Below are positions 1 through 4,690 of a stretch of 6,105 nt of DNA, one piece after another. A program made the position numbers and the translations under genes. Every line of letters begins with the position of its first letter. Position 1 is the stretch's first letter. The stretch comes from Bacillota bacterium (lineage in GTDB: Bacteria > Bacillota > Clostridia > Christensenellales > Pumilibacteraceae). Under the pieces are notes generated by a model. That model made no database searches. It was not told the DNA's origin and saw nothing but the letters and a program-made list of their open reading frames with translations. The stretch covers positions 1 to 6,105 of the forward strand of contig WQSV01000095.1 of the NCBI GenBank assembly GCA_009787685.1, written 5' to 3'.

Positions 1-2
1 GA

Positions 3-554
3 GAAACTTCAACACTTGAAGCGGATGTCATTGTTAAAGCAGAAATCGAAAAAAGAAGAAAAGAACTTGAAGCGGAAGCGGTTGCGGAAGTTAATCGTCG
101 CCATGCAAAAGGTGAAGCGGATGCTATCAAAATGCGCGAACTTGCAAAAGCAGAAGGTCTTTTTGCAATTCTTGAAAAGCAAGCACAAGGTTTTGAAAAA
201 ATCGTCAAAGCATCAGGCGGAAATTCATCTGACGCAGTTCGCATGATGATGACAGACAAAATGGAAGACCTATTGCGTGTTCAAGTCGATGCAATCAAAA
301 ACATCAAAATTGACAAAGTCACTGTCTGGGATAGTGGAAAAGGTGCGAATGGTGAAGGCAACAGCACTTCAAACTTCATTTCAAACCTTATGAAAAGCGT
401 TCCACCACTCAACGAACTCTATGGCATGGTTGGAATGGAGATTCCACAATTCTTAGGTCGAGTCAAAGAGTCAGCAGAAGATGCGACAGAACAAAAAGCA
501 ATCGAAACACCAAAACAAAAGCTGGCAGAAGAACCGACGCCGAAAAAGAAATAA
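3..554 (+). CDS. Flotillin-like SPFH membrane-scaffold protein, C-terminal part (5' truncated by window)
   Basis: The frame is open from the window edge and ends in TAA, giving 183 residues. Residues 1-60 are a charged, Ala/Glu/Lys-rich helix with EAEAVAEV- and KGEADAIK-type repeats, typical of the coiled-coil stalk behind an SPFH domain. The KVTVWDSG motif (about 105-112), a Gly/Asn/Ser linker, and the stretch SNLMKSVPPLNELYGMVGM (about 127-145) match the conserved end of bacterial flotillins. The last 30 residues are a Lys/Glu/Pro-rich tail. Known for the family: flotillins are membrane-anchored, form oligomers and organise lipid microdomains; an NfeD-type protein is often encoded next to them, but any such gene would lie outside the window. 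The SPFH domain and membrane anchor are missing here only because the window starts inside the gene. Family call is confident; floT/floA naming is not attempted. Confidence 0.9.
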   Translation, partial: ETSTLEADVIVKAEIEKRRKELEAEAVAEVNRRHAKGEADAIKMRELAKAEGLFAILEKQAQGFEKIVKASGGNSSDAVRMMMTDKMEDLLRVQVDAIKNIKIDKVTVWDSGKGANGEGNSTSNFISNLMKSVPPLNELYGMVGMEIPQFLGRVKESAEDATEQKAIETPKQKLAEEPTPKKK

Positions 555-561
555 ATTTTCT

Positions 562-674
562 TAGTGAATAATGAATAACGAATAGTGAATAGCGATGGTT
601 GAAATTAATCTTGCACTTTCTTCAAAAGCGCAAAAACAAATTTTGACATTCACTATCGTTATTCATTGCTCACT
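562..674. repeat. Palindromic intergenic element made of tandem heptamers
   Basis: Positions 562-596 are five consecutive 7-base units of the form TARYGAA (TAGTGAA, TAATGAA, TAACGAA, TAGTGAA, TAGCGAT). Positions 648-674 are nearly the reverse complement of 563-590, with one base missing and two mismatches, separated by about 57 bases. The transcript could fold into a long A/U-rich stem. No T-run follows the right arm, so it is not a standard intrinsic terminator, though it lies where the flotillin transcript should end. It may be a small non-coding dispersed repeat or a MITE-like remnant; that is inference. A TTGACA hexamer sits at 643-648 but has no good -10 partner before the next gene. The rest of the 555-705 gap holds nothing else I can support. 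Confidence 0.6.
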
Positions 675-705
675 TCTATTTTCACATTAAAAAGGAGAGG
701 CCACT

Positions 706-3342
706 ATGAGCATCAGAGATGATTTTGACATAAAGGGAGACCTCATAAAAGAAAAAGTTAAAACCGAGATTGAAAACGAATTTCAAGTCGCGGGATTTGA
801 TAATAATTTTGAAACAAAAACTCAAGACGATTTTCTTGTTGAAATTGAAACAGAAAAAGAGTTGTTAGAAAATGAAATAAAAACTATTCTTGAAACTTGT
901 CCCGAAGGCGTAGTTGTTGATGAACAGCTTCTTGAAGAAGACTTGAATTCAATGAACAACTATTCAATGAACAAAGAACAAATCACAATGAACAACGATT
1001 GTGAAATTGAGAGTGATGTTGTTGTTGAGTCTGTTGAGACAGAAATTGAAAGCAGGGATAGTATTTCGCCCTATTTCGCTGAAAATTCAGAACTTCGTCC
1101 CCAAACTTTTGAGCCGATTGCCTCAATTCCCACTTCGCAAATCATTGAGACCCAAATGTCAGCTCCTCATTCGCAAGATATTGAGCCTCAAATGTCAATC
1201 CCACAATCACAAACTATCGAACCACAAATGTCAACTCCTCAAACACCACCACCGCCACAGTTCTCTCAATCAATCGGAAGGACAACCTCAAAAGAATGCA
1301 ACGTTTTTAAAAAAGCATCATGGATTTGGGCGGAAGACAACAGTCGACGAGAAGACTTTGTCATGTTCAGAAGAAAGTTCACTCTCGAAAAAAAACCAAA
1401 AGAAGCAAAAGTGAGCATCGGGGTTTGTGGTTTTTATCACATGTATGTTAACAATAAATTAATCGTCTATGATGGGGCATTAACTCCATCAGTTGGTTCA
1501 AATTATGGTTATTTCGACACAATAGATATCGCGCCCTATTTGGCAAAAGGCGAAAATGTCATTGGTATGATTTGCGTTAAGACAGAATCGTTTTTCACAA
1601 GTGGAATGATTCTTGAGTGCAGTGAACTCGACATCTACTCAAACGCATCGTTCACTGTTTATCGAACAAATGCCCACAAAATTGAGGGTGACAAATTGAC
1701 CTATGACGCAACTCTTGAAGGTCAAATCGACCATGTTTTTGAAGCAGCATATGGTGCTAGCATCTTCGTTCCAGCAAAAGAATATGGTGCATATGGCTCG
1801 GGCTACTATTTTGATCTTGAGCCAAGAAAAATACCTCTCTTTAAAGTTTCGAACCCAATAAAAGGAAAGAGAATTGCAAAAGAGGTTGACAAAAACGAAG
1901 TGACCTACACTTATTGTCTCGATGGCTACTATCATGCTGTCCCAATTATTTCGTGCAACGCATCGTCGGGGCAAGCGGTTGTTGAAATCAAAACCGACAG
2001 ATATCGTTCTTATGATATCAGAGGAGGGGTTCACACCAATCGAACCCTTGACTATATTTGCAAAGACGGAAACCAAACTTATGAGAGTGTTATGCCACTA
2101 GTTGGAACAAAACTAATAGTCAAAGCACCACTCAGTGTCAAAATTTCTTCAATTCAATTCAGAACAACAGAATTCGACCTAAAACACGACGAGCAAGAAG
2201 ACATCGTTGGAGAAATTTCGAAAATCGGAAAAGAAGTTGAAGTTTTGTCGGAAAAGGCAGTTGAAACATTGATTGCAAACATGCGCTCAATTTATTCAAG
2301 AACCCCTGAGCGTGCATCAAAAAATGTTCTCGGAGACTTTTCAGCAGCCGCACAACTCGCGTCTTATGCACTTTCTGACACCTCTTTGAGTTTGACAAAA
2401 AAATGTATTGAAGACATGCTTATTTCAAAACTTTTGAAAGAGGGGAAATCTCTCATAATGTCTTTGATTGCAATCAGCAATCGCGGTGCGATTTCAGCTT
2501 ACTTTGGAAAAACAAACGATGTTCAAACGCTTAAAAAATGCTTGCCACAAATGCTTGACTTAATCAACAGTGTTCAAGTCGACGAAAAAGGCATTGCTCA
2601 ACTTCCAAATGACCACAAAGAAACAGACTATTTCTACAACGTTGATGAACTCGTTCTCTTGAACTCGGTTTTCTATTCAGCAATCAATTTCTATCTTGCG
2701 GCTCAATTTAGTTGCGGAGAAAGAGAGAATGGAGAAATCGCAAGAAAGCGCGACATGCTCAAAAATAACTTTGAATTAACTTTCTTCAAAGGAAGAGGAT
2801 ATTCTTCAACGGAAAATTATGATGAAAGAGCAAACGCATGGGCGGTCATCTCTGGGCTTGCAAGTTTTGAACACAGAACGTGCCTAATCACATTGCTCTC
2901 ATCTGTCCAAACAGCATCTCCAACATTTGAAAACTATGTCATTGATGCATTGATGACGGTGGGCGCAAAACAAAAAGCAGTCAAGAGATTGCTCGGCAGA
3001 TTTCATGCAATGATTGACAATGAGGAAAAATGTTTGAATGAAGATTTCTTCTCGGGAAGTATTTGCTATGCAAACTCAGCGGGAGTTGCAACAAATTTTT
3101 ATCGTCATATCGCAGGAGTTGAATTCCGTGAAGGCAAAGTTTTCATCACTCCAGATTTTTCGTTTGATGGAATTGAGTTCACCGTTGCAGTTCCAAGCGG
3201 AACATTAAAGGGGCATTATAACAAAGGCGAAGTAATGATAGTCTTGAAATCATCATGTGAGGCTTATGTCCTAATCCCAGAAAAAGGCTCAATCATGAAA
3301 CAAGTCAAACTCAACAAAGGAAAAAACAAAATCCAACTTTAA
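706..3342 (+). CDS. GH78 alpha-L-rhamnosidase-like protein, cytosolic, with a degenerate catalytic motif
   Basis: This 878-residue protein starts at the ATG 8 bases after GGAG (AAAGGAGAGG, 691-700). It begins with charged residues and has no signal peptide or membrane segment. Residues 1-120 are acidic and low in complexity; 132-179 are four 12-residue repeats; 180-185 are Pro-rich. From 204 the order resembles GH78 rhamnosidases: a jelly-roll domain (SWIWAEDN 205-212, FRRKF 221-225, YHMYVNN 244-250, YFDTIDIAPYLAKGENVIG 269-287), a middle beta region, an alpha/alpha barrel (about 510-805), and a C-terminal beta domain (from about GVEFREGKVFITPDF, 804-818). The GH78 signature DCPxRDERxGWTGD corresponds to residues 531-544. 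Here TPER and GD survive, but the acidic residues expected at the catalytic-acid positions are replaced by Arg/Ala/Ser. E779 (NEDFF) may match the general base, while the SLNH motif reads SICY (785-788). Family resemblance is fairly sure; rhamnosidase activity is doubtful, and a binding or structural role is possible. Confidence 0.7.
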   Translation: MSIRDDFDIKGDLIKEKVKTEIENEFQVAGFDNNFETKTQDDFLVEIETEKELLENEIKTILETCPEGVVVDEQLLEEDLNSMNNYSMNKEQITMNNDCEIESDVVVESVETEIESRDSISPYFAENSELRPQTFEPIASIPTSQIIETQMSAPHSQDIEPQMSIPQSQTIEPQMSTPQTPPPPQFSQSIGRTTSKECNVFKKASWIWAEDNSRREDFVMFRRKFTLEKKPKEAKVSIGVCGFYHMYVNNKLIVYDGALTPSVGSNYGYFDTIDIAPYLAKGENVIGMICVKTESFFTSGMILECSELDIYSNASFTVYRTNAHKIEGDKLTYDATLEGQIDHVFEAAYGASIFVPAKEYGAYGSGYYFDLEPRKIPLFKVSNPIKGKRIAKEVDKNEVTYTYCLDGYYHAVPIISCNASSGQAVVEIKTDRYRSYDIRGGVHTNRTLDYICKDGNQTYESVMPLVGTKLIVKAPLSVKISSIQFRTTEFDLKHDEQEDIVGEISKIGKEVEVLSEKAVETLIANMRSIYSRTPERASKNVLGDFSAAAQLASYALSDTSLSLTKKCIEDMLISKLLKEGKSLIMSLIAISNRGAISAYFGKTNDVQTLKKCLPQMLDLINSVQVDEKGIAQLPNDHKETDYFYNVDELVLLNSVFYSAINFYLAAQFSCGERENGEIARKRDMLKNNFELTFFKGRGYSSTENYDERANAWAVISGLASFEHRTCLITLLSSVQTASPTFENYVIDALMTVGAKQKAVKRLLGRFHAMIDNEEKCLNEDFFSGSICYANSAGVATNFYRHIAGVEFREGKVFITPDFSFDGIEFTVAVPSGTLKGHYNKGEVMIVLKSSCEAYVLIPEKGSIMKQVKLNKGKNKIQL
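1099..1242 (+). repeat. Four in-frame 36-bp repeats encoding 12-residue units
   Basis: Residues 132-179 of the GH78-like protein read as four 12-residue units: PQTFEPIASIPT, SQIIETQMSAPH, SQDIEPQMSIPQ and SQTIEPQMSTPQ. The last three are the most alike, with the pattern SQxIExQMSxPx. They form a Ser/Pro/Gln linker between the acidic N-terminus and the folded part, closed by a Pro run. Units this similar can change in number by slippage or recombination without breaking the frame. An upstream, looser repeat of CAATGAACAA (starting at 950, 965 and 986) encodes MNN/MNK and is also spaced in multiples of three. Confidence 0.85.
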
Positions 3343-3345
3343 AGC

Positions 3346-3373
3346 AAAAAGGCGAGCATTGTCTCGCCTTTTT
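3346..3373. terminator. Bidirectional intrinsic terminator
   Basis: A hairpin begins 4 bases after the stop of the GH78-like gene. The arms are AAAAAGGCGAG (3346-3356) and CTCGCCTTTTT (3363-3373), with a 6-base loop. The G/C core is followed by a T-run on the plus strand and, because the left arm starts with an A-run, also on the minus strand. It should therefore end the GH78-like transcript and could also serve a minus-strand gene arriving from the right. Confidence 0.9.
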
Positions 3374-3395
3374 TAATTGGACTTTATTGATTGCA

Positions 3396-3554
3396 TTAAA
3401 CTATTTCATTTTTCATTAATAAAACAAGATATTGACGCGCGACAAGAAATTTCACCAATTCAGTAACATAGAGGTTTTTTTCATTTTGAGCGTTTGCGAA
3501 GGTTTCAGCGAAGCGCAAAAAGACGTTTTTTTGTGGATATTTTTTTTGAACCAT
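3396..3554 (-). CDS. Possible small protein, 52 residues, no recognised family
   Basis: On the minus strand an ATG at 3554-3552 opens a frame of 52 residues ending in TAA at 3398-3396. It begins MVQKKYPQKNVFLRFAETF and ends LVLLMKNEIV. The middle (RFAETFANAQNEKNLYVTEL) and the following VKFLVARQYLVLLM look like amphipathic to hydrophobic helices. Codon choice (GAA, AAA, CAA, CTT, GTT with occasional CTC and GCG) is like the neighbours. In its favour, it converges on the hairpin at 3346-3373, which has a T-run in its direction. Against it, there is only a weak GAG about 12 bases before the ATG, whereas every other gene here has a strong ribosome binding site, and its start codons overlap a DnaA-box-like site. 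An in-frame TAA lies just upstream, so it cannot be longer. It may be a real small gene, a remnant, or chance. Confidence 0.35.
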   Translation of the reverse strand: MVQKKYPQKNVFLRFAETFANAQNEKNLYVTELVKFLVARQYLVLLMKNEIV

Positions 3555-3663
3555 TAGCTTTTATCTCAACTTACATCAAAAAATTGTGGATAACTTTTTC
3601 AAGAAATGCCGACAAATCATAAAAATTTCCACAAATTACCAGCATCAAACAGCACACATACGC

Positions 3664-3696
3664 TTTACAAAGAAAGAAAGAAAGAAAGAATATACT
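3664..3696 (+). promoter_or_regulatory. Candidate promoter with a tetranucleotide repeat filling its spacer
   Basis: TTTACA (3664-3669) matches five of six bases of the -35 consensus, and TATACT (3691-3696) five of six of the -10 consensus. The spacer is 21 bases and consists almost wholly of AAAG repeats. The best sigma-A spacing is about 17, exactly one 4-base unit shorter. Transcription would begin near 3703, at the third DnaA-box-like site, giving a leader of about 115 bases before the DUF4177 gene. That this promoter switches by repeat-number change is inference. Confidence 0.45.
3669..3688 (+). repeat. Simple sequence repeat (AAAG)5
   Basis: Five uninterrupted copies of AAAG run from 3669 to 3688, followed by AA. 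Perfect tetranucleotide tracts are prone to slipped-strand mispairing. This one is outside any supported gene and lies between the -35-like and -10-like hexamers, as well as between the second and third DnaA-box-like sites. Confidence 0.95.
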
Positions 3697-3714
3697 GTCT
3701 TTGTGGATATCTTA

Positions 3715-3744
3715 AAAAGAAAATTTCCCAAAAAATTTTCTTTT
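3715..3744 (+). repeat. A/T-rich 12-bp inverted repeat in the DUF4177 leader
   Basis: AAAAGAAAATTT (3715-3726) is perfectly complementary to AAATTTTCTTTT (3733-3744), with a 6-base loop. It lies between the third and fourth DnaA-box-like sites and inside the leader expected from the promoter at 3664-3696. It could be an RNA hairpin affecting readthrough or translation, or an easily melted DNA element if the region is an origin. It is not a typical terminator because the stem has almost no G/C pairs. Confidence 0.6.
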
Positions 3745-3801
3745 GGAAACAATTGTGGATAACTGCAAAAAAATACAAACAAATAGCACCACTAATGATG
3801 C

Positions 3802-3809
3802 AAAGGAGG
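3802..3809 (+). promoter_or_regulatory. Ribosome binding site that fixes the DUF4177 start
   Basis: AAAGGAGG lies 8 bases before the ATG at 3818. The frame is open further upstream to a TTG at 3743, but that start has no ribosome binding site and would add 25 residues not seen in this family. The ATG is therefore the start. Confidence 0.9.
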
Positions 3810-3817
3810 ATGATGAC

Positions 3818-3985
3818 ATGACACAATATGAATACAAAGTTGTTGTTGTTAAAGTTGGAATATTCACTGACAGCGATGCAAAACAAGAAAAGCAACTAAA
3901 TGAACTTGGAGCAGAAGGCTGGAAGCTAGTCAGTGTTTTTCCATCAAAGAACTTTTTAAAATACGTTTTTATCCGTGAAAGGTAA
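3818..3985 (+). CDS. DUF4177 domain small protein
   Basis: The product is 55 residues. It begins with the strand YEYKVVVVKVG (4-14), continues with KQLNELGAEGWKLVSVFPS (25-43) and ends with the strand LKYVFIRER (47-55). This order, with the hallmark LNxLGAEGWxLVSV core and a final YVFxR strand, is the DUF4177 pattern. Such proteins are usually 50-80 residues, so it is complete. They are small cytosolic alpha/beta proteins common in Firmicutes and their phages and plasmids; I know of no firmly established function. The gene stands alone. Upstream lies the DnaA-box cluster and the repeat-spaced promoter; downstream is a perfect stem-loop starting about 37 bases after the stop. Its expression may depend on that promoter, which is inference. 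Confidence 0.9.
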   Translation: MTQYEYKVVVVKVGIFTDSDAKQEKQLNELGAEGWKLVSVFPSKNFLKYVFIRER

Positions 3986-4022
3986 GGTAAGAATCGAATT
4001 AAGTAGTAGTTTTTTATGAAAC

Positions 4023-4083
4023 TGGTCACAGAGATAGGAATCGCTCAACACAAAGCGTTAAGCGATTCCTATCTCTGTGACCA
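4023..4083. repeat. Perfect 23-bp stem-loop
   Basis: Positions 4023-4045 are exactly the reverse complement of 4061-4083, with a 15-base loop. The arm begins TGGTCACAGAGATAGG on the left. Neither strand has a T-run next to the stem (the plus strand continues CCTGTTGATT, the minus strand AGTTTCATAAAAAA), so a normal intrinsic terminator is unlikely, although it could stall or protect the DUF4177 transcript. A perfect stem this long, G/C-richer than its surroundings, suggests recent formation or selection. Candidates are a palindromic dispersed repeat, a structured small RNA, a cruciform protein site, or a recombination site. Confidence 0.9.
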
Positions 4084-4143
4084 CCTGTTGATTGGGGGGT
4101 GGTGACTAAAACAGAAAACACTCTAAATCAGCGCAACACAAAG
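4039..4143 (+). repeat. Direct repeat: stem-loop loop sequence and leader of the next gene
   Basis: AATCGCTCAACACAAAG (4039-4055, end of the left arm plus most of the loop) recurs as AATCAGCGCAACACAAAG (4126-4143), differing by one extra base and one substitution. CAACACAAAG is identical in both. The second copy ends 7 bases before the AAGGAG of the 4164 gene. The rest of 3986-4163 holds no gene and no promoter I can support. Confidence 0.65.
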
Positions 4144-4163
4144 TAAATTCAAGGAGATTTTTT

Positions 4164-4577
4164 ATGTCAAAAAAAGAAGAAAAATTCTGCATTCAAGACA
4201 TGAAAGAACATGTTGAGCGAAGCGGTTTTGCAGTGGAAGAGGTCGCGAAAAAAATCAAAGAATGTTTGCCGAGTGCAGATAGCAGATTTTGGAAAGAAAC
4301 CCCAACTAAAGGAGCTGGGTCATTAATTACTTTTAAAGTTCTTGAACAAGGAGTCGACAATGGGCTTTGGTTTGGCATTGGAGAAAGTGGGCTTTTTGGA
4401 GGACAAATTTTAAATTTTCCGTTCATGAAAAAATTTGGCAACAATTTTGAAAAGTGCGCCTACAGAAATGATATCTACATAGGGCTTTCCAAAAATGCTT
4501 CAGAAAATGCAATTTTGCTCTATGACGAATTGCAGGACATAGTGAAAGAAAAAGGAAAACTCATGACAATCAAATAA
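4164..4577 (+). CDS. Hypothetical protein, 137 residues, family not recognised
   Basis: The ATG follows AAGGAG (4151-4156) by 7 bases, and the frame ends in TAA. No signal peptide or membrane segment is visible, so it is probably cytosolic. Residues 9-36 are predicted as a charged amphipathic helix (FCIQDMKEHVERSGF, then VEEVAKKIKECL). A middle section has strand-like stretches (GSLITFKVLEQG 52-63, GLWFGIGESGLFGGQ 67-81), then a hydrophobic-aromatic part (ILNFPFMKKFG 82-92), a strand (NDIYIGLSK 102-110) and a C-terminal helix (AILLYDELQDIVKEKG 116-131). Cys residues are at 9, 34 and 98, without a metal-site spacing. The alternating layout suggests a small alpha/beta fold. Codon use and the ribosome binding site are like those of the neighbours, so the gene is real; no function can be given. 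No clear terminator follows. Confidence 0.8.
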   Translation: MSKKEEKFCIQDMKEHVERSGFAVEEVAKKIKECLPSADSRFWKETPTKGAGSLITFKVLEQGVDNGLWFGIGESGLFGGQILNFPFMKKFGNNFEKCAYRNDIYIGLSKNASENAILLYDELQDIVKEKGKLMTIK

Positions 4578-4584
4578 AGAACAA

Positions 4585-4659
4585 TCATTAATCAAGCAAT
4601 TTAACCTTGAAAAATAACAGTTATTAATGAAGTGATAAATTTTCACAATATGATTGTGA
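4585..4659 (+). promoter_or_regulatory. Palindromes and possible -10 box before the lipoprotein gene
   Basis: The gap 4578-4690 contains an 8-bp inverted repeat (TCATTAAT 4585-4592, ATTAATGA 4623-4630), the compact palindrome AATAAC-A-GTTATT (4613-4625), and a 17-base palindrome TCACAAT-ATG-ATTGTGA (4643-4659). The last overlaps TATGAT (4649-4654), which matches five of six bases of a -10 box. A convincing -35 is not seen; TTAATG at 4624-4629 is weak. The 17-base palindrome is placed as an operator would be. A 5-bp hairpin (GCGTC 4665-4669, GACGC 4673-4677) lies directly before the ribosome binding site. Confidence 0.4.
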
Positions 4660-4690
4660 CAGAAGCGTCATAGACGCAAAGGAGAAAAAA

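Larger units (their letters stand above)
3532..3762 (+). other. Cluster of four DnaA-box-like sites in two similar pairs
   Basis: TGTGGATAA, the complement of the classical DnaA box TTATCCACA, occurs exactly at 3585-3593 and 3754-3762. A one-mismatch form, TGTGGATAT, occurs at 3532-3540 and 3702-3710. All four point the same way. They form two pairs of the same order (TTGTGGATAT, then ATTGTGGATAACT), with starts 53 and 52 bases apart, and an A/T-rich inverted repeat lies inside each pair (3542-3549 with 3576-3583; 3715-3726 with 3733-3744). I saw no other such sites in the window. DnaA boxes cluster at replication origins and at DnaA-titration or DnaA-regulated loci. No dnaA, dnaN or rep gene is visible here, so the role is open. 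Confidence 0.55.

Noticed and set aside
643..648. TTGACA as a -35 box for the GH78-like gene
   Set aside because: No acceptable -10 hexamer lies 16-18 bases downstream, and the hexamer adjoins the palindromic repeat.
1639..2076. Minus-strand frame of 145 codons inside the GH78-like gene
   Set aside because: It lies fully antisense to a well-supported gene, has no clear ribosome binding site, and reads as a Cys/Phe-rich sequence without family resemblance.
3743..3817. Upstream TTG start adding 25 residues to the DUF4177 protein
   Set aside because: There is no ribosome binding site, the added part crosses a DnaA-box-like site, and AAAGGAGG points to the ATG at 3818.
4001..4009. AAGTAGTAG as DnaA-trio motif supporting an origin
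   Set aside because: It is about 240 bases from the nearest DnaA-box-like site and not next to a G/C block, unlike known trio elements.
3712..4029. Minus-strand frame of 105 codons over the DUF4177 gene
   Set aside because: It is antisense to the conserved DUF4177 protein and its composition (Phe/Ser/Leu-rich) is that of a mirrored frame.
4023..4083. The 23-bp stem-loop as an intrinsic terminator
   Set aside because: Neither strand has a T-run directly after the stem.
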